Position numbers and translations under genes: made by a program | Part shown: positions 1 through 8,764 of the stretch, one piece after another | Numbering within the stretch: the stretch's first letter is position 1 | How the letters are laid out: each line of letters opens with the position of its first letter | Source: Sphingopyxis sp. | GTDB lineage: Bacteria > Pseudomonadota > Alphaproteobacteria > Sphingomonadales > Sphingomonadaceae | Length of the DNA: 11,875 bases | Reading direction: 5' to 3' | Assembly: GCA_012035435.1 (NCBI GenBank) | Contig: JAAUPH010000046.1 | Span: forward strand, 1-11,875 | The notes under the pieces: model-generated | Seen by the model: only the letters and a program-made list of their open reading frames with translations | Told to the model about the DNA's origin: nothing | Database searches by the model: none

Positions 1-115
1 ATATATTGAACAACTTGCTCCAAATTCCGAAACATTCAGCACGGCAGGATTCTTTAATGTTGAATTTTATTTTCAACATCATAATACGACTTTGATGACG
101 GATGAGGCCGATACA
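1..115. other. AT-rich segment of different origin from the rest of the window
   Basis: By hand count 33 of the first 100 bases are G or C, against 68 of the next 100. The plus frame starting at base 2 is open from the edge (YIEQLAPNSETFSTAGFF...), uses A/T-ending codons, and runs on into the antisense of mutL, stopping at 538. The minus strand also has an open frame starting ATG ATG TTG next to the mutL-frame stop. I recognise neither product. The change in composition coincides with the loss of MutL similarity, so this is either the end of an inserted element or gene, or an assembly join. Confidence 0.6.
57..79. repeat. Perfect 8-bp inverted repeat with 7-nt loop
   Basis: ATGTTGAA (57-64) and TTCAACAT (72-79) are exact reverse complements around a TTTTATT loop. 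The hairpin lies in the AT-rich tract, directly beside the stop codon of the broken mutL frame. With only a short AT-rich arm it could be a weak terminator, the inner part of a mobile-element end, or chance. Confidence 0.4.
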
Positions 116-507
116 GCATCCACCACCACGCCATTGTCGACCACCCGGCGCCAGCCCGACTGGCGATCGGGGCGGCTCTCGATGGTCAGCCGAGCAACGC
201 TCGCAATGCTGGGCAAAGCTTCGCCGCGAAAGCCCAATGTGGCGACATTTTCGATCGCCTCGTCCGGCAACTTCGATGTCGCATGCCGCTCCAGCGCCAG
301 TGCGATGTCATCGGGCGTCATGCCGCACCCGTCGTCCTCGACGACGATGCGCGCGATGCCGCCTTCGCTCAGCCGTACCGCGATGCGGGTGGCGCCAGCG
401 TCAATGGCGTTTTCCACAACTTCTTTGAGCGCAGCGGCGGGACGTTCCACAACTTCGCCCGCAGCGATGCGATTCACCAGCGATTCCGGCAAGCGGCGTA
501 TTGACAT
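79..507 (-). pseudogene. mutL: DNA mismatch repair protein MutL, N-terminal fragment (3' part missing)
   Basis: MutL is the GHKL-ATPase matchmaker that links MutS mismatch recognition to downstream endonuclease and helicase steps. The fragment begins [20 protein letters not shown] and carries ATPase motif I ([11 protein letters not shown], about residues 29-39), motif II (DDGCGM, about 58-63) and motif III (ATSKL, then [15 protein letters not shown], about 76-105). MutL-like sequence ends near residue 128 (VVDNGVVV). The last ~14 residues look unrelated and the frame stops at residue 142, where family members run to roughly 600 residues. The rest of the ATPase and transducer domains and the whole dimerisation domain are therefore absent. 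The loss coincides with the switch to AT-rich DNA at about base 110-120. The gene is divergent from mreB. Identity is certain. Whether the truncation is biological or an assembly artefact cannot be decided here. Confidence 0.88.
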
Positions 508-629
508 GCGCCCTGCCCTAGCGCAGTCGGCGGCCTAGCGCGACCCACCCGCAAACTTTGACCGCAAATGCCCCTCCAACTGGCGCTAACCCGCCAAAAT
601 CGGGCAATTTCGCCGGTCAGCCCGGTTGA

Positions 630-1754
<1,125 letters not shown>

Positions 1755-1773
1755 CGCCCTAGAGGATCCAGCC

Positions 1774-2643
1774 ATGCTCCGCCCGGCTCAGCTCAGACCG
1801 GGACAGTCCCGCAAGGCGCAAAATCGTCTTTTCGTTGCCTATGTGGTGGCGATTGTCGGTTCGGTCGCTGCGCTGCTGCTCGCCACTTTGTCCTTCGTCG
1901 ATCCCGTCGGATTTGCGGCCCTGCGTTCAATCACGCAGGAGTCGGTGACGCCGGTTGCCCGGGTGACGCGGTCGGTCACTGGCACGATTTCGGGCGTCGA
2001 CGACAGCGTGGCGGCCTATGTGTCGGCGGGCAGCCAGAACCAGCGGCTGCGCAAACAAGTGGCCGAACAACAGCGCGAACTGGTGGCAGCAAGCACATTG
2101 GCCGAAGAAAATCGGCAAATGCGCATATTGCTGAAGCTTGCCGAACAGGGCAGCGGCGGCATTGCCAACGGCTATCTGCTGACATCAAATCCGACGAGCA
2201 GCCGCCGCCTCGCGATCCTCAGCATCGGGCGGAACCAAGGCGTGCAACCGGGCATGCCGGTGCGCGCGGCCGACGGCCTGATCGGGCGGGTGCTTGACAG
2301 CAGCGCAACCACCGCGCGTGTCTTGCTGCTAACCGACAGCGACAATATCGTGCCGCTGCGGCGCGCGAGTGACGGGTTGCCGGCACTGGCCAGTGGCCGC
2401 GGCAATGGCCAGCTTGACATCCGCACGCTGAATCTTGCGAACAATCCTTTCAAGGCGGGCGACATATTGGTTACGTCCGGCACCGGCGGCATATACCGGC
2501 CCAATATCCCGGTCGCCATTGTGGTGCGCAAGGAAAGCGACGGCGCGACGGCCCGCCCGCTTGCCGACCCGGCCAAGGTTGATATCGTGTCGGTGCTCCC
2601 CGCCTATGCCGCTGCGACGACGGAAAGTGAGATCGCGCCATGA
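1774..2643 (+). CDS. mreC: Rod shape-determining protein MreC
   Basis: MreC is the bitopic periplasmic scaffold that activates PBP2 and links it to MreB and MreD. The product has 289 residues. The ATG at 1774 is preceded by AGAGGA at 1761-1766 with 7-nt spacing; upstream in-frame starts would overlap mreB. A basic cytoplasmic tail (residues 1-18) leads into one membrane helix (about 19-42). Next comes a coiled coil rich in Gln, Arg and Glu (about 86-124), then the paired beta-barrel domains with GRNQGVQPGMPV, GLIGRVL and GDILVTSGTGGIYRPNIPVA, all typical of MreC. The low-complexity tail is short. Its stop overlaps the mreD start as ATGA, which indicates translational coupling. Confidence 0.95.
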   Translation: MLRPAQLRPGQSRKAQNRLFVAYVVAIVGSVAALLLATLSFVDPVGFAALRSITQESVTPVARVTRSVTGTISGVDDSVAAYVSAGSQNQRLRKQVAEQQRELVAASTLAEENRQMRILLKLAEQGSGGIANGYLLTSNPTSSRRLAILSIGRNQGVQPGMPVRAADGLIGRVLDSSATTARVLLLTDSDNIVPLRRASDGLPALASGRGNGQLDIRTLNLANNPFKAGDILVTSGTGGIYRPNIPVAIVVRKESDGATARPLADPAKVDIVSVLPAYAAATTESEIAP

Positions 2644-3164
2644 GCAGTCTTGCGCCCACGCGCATAGGGGATCCGCCGTCGCAGTTGCGGTTGCAGGCGG
2701 TCCCGATCCTGACGGTCATGTTCGCATCGGCCCTGCCGATGATGCTGCCGCTGGTCGCGGCGTCCACCTGGCTTCCGCCGCTAGGCTTGCTGCTGTTCCT
2801 CGCCTGGCGCCTGCTCCACCCCAGCCTGTGGCCCGTCTGGATTGGCTTGCCGCTTGGCCTATGGGACGATCTTCTGTCGGGCCAGCCGGTCGGCTCTGCC
2901 ATGGGTTTGTGGACACTGACCTTGCTCGTCATCGATTTTGTGGATCAACGCACCTATTGGCGCGGTTATTGGCAGGACTGGCTGATCGCCGGGATCGCCG
3001 TGGCCGCGATCATCTTTGGCGGGGCGGGCTTTGCGCATCCCGTCGCCAGCCTTGCTGAACTCGGCCGCTTGGTGGATTTGCAGATCATTGTCTCGATCCT
3101 GCTGTTTCCCATGATGGTCCGTGTTGCCGCATGGCTGGACTCGATCCGTCTGCTCAGGCGATAA
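2640..3164 (+). CDS. mreD: Rod shape-determining protein MreD
   Basis: MreD is the small polytopic inner-membrane partner of MreC in the elongasome. The product has 174 residues, normal for the family. It is strongly hydrophobic, with about five membrane segments (for example VPILTVMFASALPMMLPLV near residue 21 and IIVSILLFPMMVRVAAWL near the C-terminus). The central GLPLGLWDDLLSGQPVGSAM resembles the conserved MreD loop, with acidic residues after a Gly-Leu turn. Sequence conservation in this family is low, so the call rests partly on membrane pattern and on position between mreC and mrdA. It starts inside the mreC stop (ATGA). The next gene begins 8 bp after its stop. Confidence 0.92.
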   Translation: MSSLAPTRIGDPPSQLRLQAVPILTVMFASALPMMLPLVAASTWLPPLGLLLFLAWRLLHPSLWPVWIGLPLGLWDDLLSGQPVGSAMGLWTLTLLVIDFVDQRTYWRGYWQDWLIAGIAVAAIIFGGAGFAHPVASLAELGRLVDLQIIVSILLFPMMVRVAAWLDSIRLLRR

Positions 3165-3172
3165 CGGCGGTG

Positions 3173-5083
3173 ATGTTTGGCAAGAGTCCCCCGGTAACCG
3201 AGGCGTCGCGCGGCTTTACCTTCACCCGCCGGACGATGCTGGTCGGCGGGGCGCAAATTGCGGTGGGCGCCGCGCTCGTCGCACGGATGACCTATATTTC
3301 GATCGTCGACAATGAACGCTATGTCCTTGAATCGGAAAGCAACCGCCTCAATCTGACGCTCATCCCGCCGCGGCGCGGCTGGATTGTTGATCGGCGGGGT
3401 AAGGCTTTGGCGAACAATCGCGTCAGCCTGCGCATCGACCTCATCCCCGACCGCGTGCAGGATGCCGACAAGCTGGTGCGCGACCTTTCCCAGCTGCTCG
3501 CGCTCGACGCCGACACCGTGCAGCGCGTCCGCCGCGACCTCAAGGAATCGGCGGGATATCAGCCGGTCGCGGTCGCCGAAAACCTTGACGAAGCCCGTTT
3601 TGCCTCGGTGCTGGTGCGCTTGACGGATCTTCCCGGCGTCGCGCCGGCGCGCGGCTTTGCCCGCAACTATCCGGCGGGCGCGGCGGTCGGCCATTTGATC
3701 GGCTATGTCGGCGGGCCGACGGCCGAGGAATATCAAAAGGCGCGCGACCCGCTGTACGTCACGCCGGGCTTCAAGACCGGCAAGGATGGGCTGGAGAAAT
3801 ATTTCGAGCCCTTTCTGCGCGGCAAGCCCGGCGCGCGGCGCGTCGAGGTGACCGCCGGGGGCAAGGTTGTGCGCGAACTGGGCACCCAGCCCGACGTGCA
3901 GGGCGAAACGCTTCACCTGGCGATCGACGGCGATCTTCAGGATTATGCCGCGCGCCGCATGGGCCCGCAATCGGGCGCCTGTGTGGTGATCGATTGCCTG
4001 AGCGGCGATATCGTGGCTTTTGTCTCCATGCCCTGTTTCGATCCGAACAGCTTTTCGGACGGCATCGGGCAGAAAGAATGGGCCTGGCTCAACGGCGACA
4101 CCGATTATAAACCGCTGCTCAACAAGGCGACCCGCGGGCTCTATCCGCCCGGCTCGACGCTCAAGCCCATGGCCGCGCTTGCCATTCTGAAGGGCGGCAT
4201 CGATCCTGCCGAACGCGTCAACTGCCCGGGCGGTTATCGCCTGGGCAACCGGGTGTTCCGCTGCCTTGGCCGCCACGGCCCCGTCGATATGCCGACCGCG
4301 ATCGAGAAGAGCTGTAACACCTATTTCTATGCCATGGCCCACCGTTTGGGCTATGATCGTATCGCACCGACCGCACGGGAATTGGGTTTGGGCGAAGATT
4401 TCCAGATCAGCGGCGCCAACCAGCGTTATGGCACCATTCCCGACAGCATGTGGAAACAGCGCAAGTTCAAGCAGGATTGGTCGGCGTCGGATTCGTTGAA
4501 CGCGGTGATCGGTCAGGGCTATGTCATCGTCAATCCGCTGCAATTGGCAGTGATGACTGCGCGCATCGCCTCTGGCAAAGCGCTTTATCCCAGCCTCGTT
4601 GCGCGCAAGCCCGGGATCATCAAGCCGCTATCCTACACTCAGGATCAGCTGGCGGTGGTACGTTCGGGCATGGACCGCGTGGTCAACGGCAATGGCACGG
4701 CAGTGCGCAGCCGGCTTGAGCTTGACGGCATTCAACTGGCTGGAAAGACCGGCACGGCGCAGGTGCGCGGCCTTGCTTCTGGCTCGCGCGGGCAAAGCGG
4801 CGCGCTGCGCTTCCGCGATCATGGGCTGTTCGTGTGCTATGCCCCGACCGAAAACCCGCGCTATGCGGCGGCGGTGATCATCGAACATGGCATGGGCGGC
4901 GCGCGCGCAGCTGCGCCCGTCGCCAAAGATATTTTCACCTATCTCTACGACCGTGAAAAGGCGATGGCGACACTCGACGCGCTGGAAACCGGCTGGGGCG
5001 GCACCATCGCGCAGCGCATGGCGCGTGGCTTTGCGGCATTTCAAGGGATGCCGGTCGATCTGGGCGAAGGCGAGGCGCCATGA
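3173..5083 (+). CDS. mrdA: Penicillin-binding protein 2 (elongasome D,D-transpeptidase)
   Basis: PBP2 cross-links peptidoglycan during elongation and works as a pair with the RodA glycosyltransferase. With the ATG at 3173 the product has 636 residues. An in-frame ATG at 3131 lies within mreD and is less likely; a GTG at 3170 is also possible. After a short basic tail there is a single signal anchor (about 21-42). The pedestal domain follows (LTLIPPRRGWIVDRRGKALANN, about 60-81), then the transpeptidase domain. The active-site motifs are intact: SxxK as PPGSTLKP with nucleophile Ser328 and Lys331, SxN as SCN at 380-382, and KTGTA starting at Lys525. The tail after the transpeptidase domain is short. 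Its stop overlaps the rodA start (ATGA), fitting equimolar synthesis of the two partners. No defect is visible. Confidence 0.96.
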   Translation: MFGKSPPVTEASRGFTFTRRTMLVGGAQIAVGAALVARMTYISIVDNERYVLESESNRLNLTLIPPRRGWIVDRRGKALANNRVSLRIDLIPDRVQDADKLVRDLSQLLALDADTVQRVRRDLKESAGYQPVAVAENLDEARFASVLVRLTDLPGVAPARGFARNYPAGAAVGHLIGYVGGPTAEEYQKARDPLYVTPGFKTGKDGLEKYFEPFLRGKPGARRVEVTAGGKVVRELGTQPDVQGETLHLAIDGDLQDYAARRMGPQSGACVVIDCLSGDIVAFVSMPCFDPNSFSDGIGQKEWAWLNGDTDYKPLLNKATRGLYPPGSTLKPMAALAILKGGIDPAERVNCPGGYRLGNRVFRCLGRHGPVDMPTAIEKSCNTYFYAMAHRLGYDRIAPTARELGLGEDFQISGANQRYGTIPDSMWKQRKFKQDWSASDSLNAVIGQGYVIVNPLQLAVMTARIASGKALYPSLVARKPGIIKPLSYTQDQLAVVRSGMDRVVNGNGTAVRSRLELDGIQLAGKTGTAQVRGLASGSRGQSGALRFRDHGLFVCYAPTENPRYAAAVIIEHGMGGARAAAPVAKDIFTYLYDREKAMATLDALETGWGGTIAQRMARGFAAFQGMPVDLGEGEAP

Positions 5084-6189
5084 TCCCGGTTCCGCAGACC
5101 ATCCGCCGCTTCCCATGGGGATTGATCGCCACGCTGGTGTTCATCGCCGGCTTTGGCATGCTGGTGCTGTATTCGGCTGCCGCGGGAAGCTTTACGCCCT
5201 GGGCGCTGACGCATGCGATGCGCTTTGCGATGTTCCTCAGCATAGCGCTGCTCATCGGCTATCTGATACCGCTTGAATTCATGGGTCGGGTCGCCTTTCT
5301 GGGCTATGCGGCCGTCGCGATCCTGTTGTTCGGGGTCGAGGTGATGGGCGCTGTGAAAGGCGGCAGCCAGCGCTGGCTCAACATCGGGTTCATGAACCTT
5401 CAGCCATCGGAATTGATGAAGGTTGCGATCGTGCTCGCCCTCGCGCGATTTTACAGCCAGCTGCCACCCGGCGAAACACCAACGTTGCGCGCGTTATGGC
5501 CCGCCCTCGTCCTGATCGGCATTCCGGCGGCGCTGGTGATGCTGCAACCCGATTTGGGAACCGCGCTTGCCATCGTTGCCAGCGGCGTGATCGTCATGTT
5601 TCTCGCCGGGCTGCCGATATGGTGGTTCGTCAGCGTCGGGGTAGCGGGCGCGGCCGCCCTCCCCATTCTGTACGGGCTGCTCCACGACTATCAGCAGCGC
5701 CGCGTGCTCATCTTCCTCAATCCCGAAGATGATCCGCTCGGCGCAGGCTATCACATCACCCAGTCAAAGATCGCGATCGGCTCCGGCGGCCTTGATGGTA
5801 AGGGCTTCCTCAACGGCTCGCAAAGCCATCTTGACTATCTGCCCGAGGGTCACACCGATTTCATCTTTGCGACGATGGCAGAGGAATGGGGCTTGCTGGG
5901 CGGACTGGCCCTCGGCCTCGCTTATTATTTCCTGTTGCGCTGGTCGACCCGCGTTGCGCTGGGTGCCCCGACCCGCTTTGGCAAGCTGACGGCGGCGGGG
6001 CTGACAATGACCATATTTTTCTACATCGCGATCAATCTGATGATGGTGATGGGTCTCGCACCGGTGGTCGGCATCCCTCTCCCCCTATTCTCGCACGGCG
6101 GATCGTCGATGATGACGATCATGCTGTGCGTCGGGATCATCATCGCGATCGAGCGCGACAAAAGCGTCGGACGCCGTCCTTTCGGCTGA
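5080..6189 (+). CDS. rodA: Peptidoglycan glycosyltransferase RodA (SEDS family)
   Basis: RodA polymerises lipid II into glycan strands in the inner membrane and is activated by PBP2-MreC. The product has 369 residues with about ten hydrophobic segments. SEDS signatures are present: QRWLNIGFMNLQPSELMKVA (about 97-116), QPDLGTA (156-162), GSGGLDGKGFLNGSQSHLDY (about 234-253) and LPEGHTDFIFA, where Asp260 aligns with the essential Asp of E. coli RodA. The C-terminal VVGIPLPLFSHGGSSMM is also typical. The RodA-type LPEGHTDFIF and the mre context favour RodA over the divisome paralogue FtsW. It is the last gene of the operon, coupled to mrdA by a 4-bp overlap and followed at once by a hairpin (6190-6220). 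Confidence 0.96.
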   Translation: MIPVPQTIRRFPWGLIATLVFIAGFGMLVLYSAAAGSFTPWALTHAMRFAMFLSIALLIGYLIPLEFMGRVAFLGYAAVAILLFGVEVMGAVKGGSQRWLNIGFMNLQPSELMKVAIVLALARFYSQLPPGETPTLRALWPALVLIGIPAALVMLQPDLGTALAIVASGVIVMFLAGLPIWWFVSVGVAGAAALPILYGLLHDYQQRRVLIFLNPEDDPLGAGYHITQSKIAIGSGGLDGKGFLNGSQSHLDYLPEGHTDFIFATMAEEWGLLGGLALGLAYYFLLRWSTRVALGAPTRFGKLTAAGLTMTIFFYIAINLMMVMGLAPVVGIPLPLFSHGGSSMMTIMLCVGIIIAIERDKSVGRRPFG

Positions 6190-6220
6190 GCAACAAAATT
6201 TTCGTGGCGAAACCCGTTGC
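6190..6220 (+). terminator. Hairpin directly after rodA, possible terminator or 3'-end structure
   Basis: GCAAC (6190-6194) pairs with GTTGC (6216-6220). Inside it TTTCG (6200-6204) pairs with CGAAA (6208-6212) around a TGG loop, leaving an asymmetric 5/3 internal loop. It begins at the base after the rodA stop. No T-run follows, so it is not a canonical intrinsic terminator. It may still protect or define the 3' end of the mre mRNA. Confidence 0.35.
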
Positions 6221-6243
6221 AATAGCGCGAGCAGCATGATAGC

Positions 6244-6277
6244 GGCGCGCCTCGCTTCGGTCACCGAACCGGCGCGC
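6244..6277. repeat. GC-rich imperfect hairpin upstream of tRNA-Lys
   Basis: GCGCGCC (6245-6251) pairs with GGCGCGC (6271-6277), and TTCGG (6256-6260) pairs with CCGAA (6264-6268) around a TCA loop, with a 4/2 internal loop between the stems. It sits between rodA and the tRNA. It could act as the main end of the mre operon transcript or separate it from the tRNA promoter. No T-run follows. The TAAATA at 6284-6289 is a possible tRNA -10 element without a clear -35. Confidence 0.35.
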
Positions 6278-6299
6278 GCGGTGTAAATATCCGCCATGT

Positions 6300-6375
<76 letters not shown>

Positions 6376-6380
6376 AATTT

Positions 6381-6420
6381 CCCGAACCACGCAGCATTGC
6401 ATGCTAAAGCTCGATTCGGG
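6381..6420. terminator. Nested inverted repeat between tRNA-Lys and the convergent operon
   Basis: CCCGAA (6381-6386) and TTCGGG (6415-6420) are exact inverted arms. Inside them AGCAT (6393-6397) and ATGCT (6401-6405) form a second perfect stem with a TGC loop. The element begins 5 bp after the tRNA CCA, where two transcription units meet. A terminator role is plausible, although no long T-run follows on either strand. Confidence 0.3.
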
Positions 6421-6506
6421 CCTCGATCAGATCGACGGAGTTTCCGCCCACCAGCACATGTTTGCTCCCAGTCTTCGGCGCCCAGTCGTGGGTGTTGGGA
6501 TTGCGC

Positions 6507-6527
6507 CCATCCCACTGGTCGGGATGG
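6507..6527 (-). terminator. Hairpin just downstream of the reductase stop codon
   Basis: CCATCCC (6507-6513) and GGGATGG (6521-6527) form a perfect 7-bp stem with a 7-nt loop. Read on the minus strand it begins 8 nt beyond the stop of the reductase gene, the right place for the end of the fghA-reductase transcript. It lacks a following T-run, so intrinsic termination is uncertain. Confidence 0.35.
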
Positions 6528-6535
6528 AGATGCAG

Positions 6536-7762
6536 TTACGCGGACGGCGCAAGCGATTTGAGCGGGGTGTCGGCATCGGCCAGCTGCGCCGGGTCGACGA
6601 TGCAGCCCCCGATCACCAGCGCCCTGCCCTGCACATAATCTTTGACCGCGTTGACACAGTCGAGTGCGATGACGCGGCCTTGCTTCAAGTAGATGACAGA
6701 GAAACTGCGCGAATCGGGATCGCCGCGCACGACCAGATTGTCGTGGCCGGTCGACAGGCCGACCGTCTGCAGTTTCAGATCATATTGGTTCGACCAGAAC
6801 CAGGGGACAGCATTATAAACTTGACCGACCCCGCAAATCGCCTTGGCCGCCGTGGTTGCCATGTCATTGGCGTTTTGGACCGATTCCAGCCGGATTATGG
6901 CGCCCCCGGCAAAGGCGTTCCGGTGCGCCGCGCAGTCGCCGATGGCGAATACATCGGGCAGCGAGGTGCGGCAATGTGCATCGACGCGCACGCCGTTGTC
7001 GCCCTCCGCCCCTGCCGCGAGCAGTGGCTCGACCGCCGGGATGATGCCAATGCCAATGATGACCAGATCGGCAGTAATCACTTCGCCGTCGGCGAGCCGC
7101 ACGCCGGTGACGCGGTCATTGCCCTCAATCGCGGTGACGCTGACATTCAGCCGCAGATCGACGCCGTGCGCGCGGTGCTCCGCCTCAAAGAAGCGCGAGA
7201 GCGGTTCGCCCGCGACGCGGGCGAGCACGCGCGGCAGAGCTTCGAGCAGCACGACCTGCTTGCCTGCTTTGGCGAGCACCGCGGCGGCCTCCAGCCCAAT
7301 ATAGCCGCCGCCGATGATGACAATTTGCTGCGCGCTCTCGGCCGCCGCCTTCATATTATCGGCATCGGCGCGGGTACGGACGCCTTGCACACCAGGCAGG
7401 TCCCCGCCCGGCAGGCTGAGCATCCGGGGCGCACCGCCGGTTGCCCAGATCAATTGGCCATAGCCGATCGCCGCGCCATCGTCGGTAATCGCAAAATGCG
7501 CTGCGGCATCGACCGTGACAACGCGCCGGCCCAGCAGCATCATTACCTCACGCTCGTCCCAGAAATGTGCGGGGCGGAGCATGATGCGTTCGAAGTTTTT
7601 TTCGCCCGCGAAATATTCCTTGGACAGTGGCGGCCGTTCGTAAGGCAGCTCGGCCTCCTCGCCAATGATCGCGATGGTCCCGACGAATTTTTGTTGGCGC
7701 AATGCGATCGCGGCCTGCGCGCCGCCATGCCCACCTCCGACGATCAGCACATCAAACTTCAT
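6536..7762 (-). CDS. FAD-dependent NAD(P)H:ferredoxin-type reductase (AIF/rhodocoxin reductase family)
   Basis: Members of this pyridine nucleotide-disulfide oxidoreductase-like family pass electrons from NAD(P)H through FAD to a ferredoxin serving a P450 or ring-hydroxylating oxygenase. The product has 408 residues, typical length. I chose the ATG whose first base is 7762 because the FAD dinucleotide fold follows at once ([14 protein letters not shown], GxGxxG at residues 9-14). An upstream in-frame start would add eight residues within fghA. Also visible are [11 protein letters not shown] (41-51), IWATGG (105-110), the NAD-binding GGGYIG (151-156), the second FAD motif [11 protein letters not shown] (270-280) and the C-terminal [17 protein letters not shown] that marks this family. 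Its start overlaps the fghA stop (ATGA), so the two are coupled. No ferredoxin or P450 gene lies nearby, so the electron acceptor is unknown. Confidence 0.92.
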   Translation of the reverse strand: MKFDVLIVGGGHGGAQAAIALRQQKFVGTIAIIGEEAELPYERPPLSKEYFAGEKNFERIMLRPAHFWDEREVMMLLGRRVVTVDAAAHFAITDDGAAIGYGQLIWATGGAPRMLSLPGGDLPGVQGVRTRADADNMKAAAESAQQIVIIGGGYIGLEAAAVLAKAGKQVVLLEALPRVLARVAGEPLSRFFEAEHRAHGVDLRLNVSVTAIEGNDRVTGVRLADGEVITADLVIIGIGIIPAVEPLLAAGAEGDNGVRVDAHCRTSLPDVFAIGDCAAHRNAFAGGAIIRLESVQNANDMATTAAKAICGVGQVYNAVPWFWSNQYDLKLQTVGLSTGHDNLVVRGDPDSRSFSVIYLKQGRVIALDCVNAVKDYVQGRALVIGGCIVDPAQLADADTPLKSLAPSA

Positions 7763-8598
7763 GCGCTCAGCCTTTCGGCGTGCCACGCCAAATGATCGAC
7801 CATGAAGGTTGAGATGAAGTAATAGCTATGGTCATAACCCGGCTGTATGCGGATCGTGCCGGGCTGTCCAGCGCGCGCGCACGCCTCGGCCAGCAGGTGC
7901 GTCTTAAGTTGCTCGGCGAGGAAACTGTCCCCCTCGCCCTGATCCACGAGCATGTCCGGAAGCCGCGCCCCGGCGTTGATCAGCGCGCAGGCATCATAGT
8001 CGGCCCATGCCGCCCGGTCGGTCCCCAGATAGCCCCCCAGCGCTTTGTGTCCCCAAGGGCAATTCATGGGCGATACGATCGGCGATAAGGCCGATACGCT
8101 GCGGAATTGATCGGGGTTGCGCAGCGCGATGGTCAGTGCGCCGTGCCCGCCCATCGAATGGCCCATAATGCCCTGCCGCCTCATGTCTGCCGGAAAATTT
8201 GCGGCGATCAGTGCGGGCAAATCCTGTTCGATATAGGTGCGCATGCGGTAATGCTGCGCAAAGGGCTCCTCGGTTGCATCGACGTAAAAGCCCGCGCCCA
8301 GCCCGAAATCATAAGCGCCCTCTGCGTCATCGGCGACACCCTCGCCGCGCGGGCTGGTGTCAGGTGCCACCAAGATCAGACCCAGCCTGGCGCAGGCTGC
8401 GCGATATTCGCCCTTCTCCATCACATTGGCGTGGGTGCAGGTCAGGCCCGACAGATACCAGACCACCGGCAGGCGCGCACCCGCTGCATGGGCGGGAACA
8501 TAGACGGCAAAGGTCATGTCCGTGCCCGTCGCGGCGGATTGGTGCCGATAGACGCCTTGTAGCCCGCCGTGGCTTACTATTGCCGAGATATTTTCCAT
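7759..8598 (-). CDS. fghA: S-formylglutathione hydrolase
   Basis: This alpha/beta hydrolase splits S-formylglutathione into formate and glutathione, the second step of glutathione-dependent formaldehyde detoxification in the cytoplasm. The 279 residues match the esterase D family. The conserved [17 protein letters not shown] (50-66) includes the family Cys54. The nucleophile elbow GHSMGGHGA carries Ser148, the acid Asp224 sits in DQGEGDSFL, and the base His257 in [11 protein letters not shown]. The block DTSPRG plus [14 protein letters not shown] (about 80-109) is also typical. The partner glutathione-dependent formaldehyde dehydrogenase (frmA/adhC) is not in the window. The gene heads a minus-strand operon with the reductase and is divergent from hppD across 166 bp. 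Family assignment is secure; physiological substrates beyond S-formylglutathione cannot be judged. Confidence 0.95.
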   Translation of the reverse strand: MENISAIVSHGGLQGVYRHQSAATGTDMTFAVYVPAHAAGARLPVVWYLSGLTCTHANVMEKGEYRAACARLGLILVAPDTSPRGEGVADDAEGAYDFGLGAGFYVDATEEPFAQHYRMRTYIEQDLPALIAANFPADMRRQGIMGHSMGGHGALTIALRNPDQFRSVSALSPIVSPMNCPWGHKALGGYLGTDRAAWADYDACALINAGARLPDMLVDQGEGDSFLAEQLKTHLLAEACARAGQPGTIRIQPGYDHSYYFISTFMVDHLAWHAERLSA

Positions 8599-8698
8599 TG
8601 CCCCGTCTTGGTCCTATCGCAATATTGAGACGTTGCCGTGCCTCATCTTTGGTGCGGCGGGCAAGCCTAATCGGCAACAGGATCGCCCGCTTGCGCAT

Positions 8699-8727
8699 TT
8701 GACAGTCAGCGCAGCGAACGATATAGT
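8699..8727 (+). promoter_or_regulatory. Sigma70-type promoter of the hppD operon
   Basis: TTGACA (8699-8704) matches the -35 consensus exactly. A 17-nt spacer follows, then TATAGT (8722-8727), five of six matches to the -10 consensus. The predicted start of transcription is near 8734, about 30 nt before the ATG at 8765. AGGGG at 8754-8758 provides a ribosome site 6 nt from that ATG. It is by far the best promoter in the window and points at hppD. Confidence 0.72.
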
Positions 8728-8744
8728 TTCTTTTGAAACCATAT
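8721..8744. promoter_or_regulatory. Putative operator: inverted repeat over the hppD -10 and start site
   Basis: ATATAGTTTC (8721-8730) and GAAACCATAT (8735-8744) are inverted arms matching at nine of ten positions around a TTTT spacer. The left arm contains the -10 hexamer and the right arm covers the predicted transcript start, where a bound repressor would block RNA polymerase. Arm length and spacing fit a dimeric winged-helix repressor such as a MarR-type protein. No regulator gene is in the window, so its identity is inference. Confidence 0.55.
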
Positions 8745-8764
8745 TAGCAGATCAGGGGTAGAAC

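Noticed and set aside
2966..4543. 525-codon minus-strand open frame
   Set aside because: It lies opposite mrdA and part of mreD, has no recognisable motifs, and is explained by G/C third-position bias of the plus-strand genes, whose PBP2 motifs are unmistakable.
6401..7795. 464-codon plus-strand open frame
   Set aside because: It is antisense to the FAD reductase, which has clear dinucleotide-binding motifs; the plus frame shows no domain and no suitable ribosome site.
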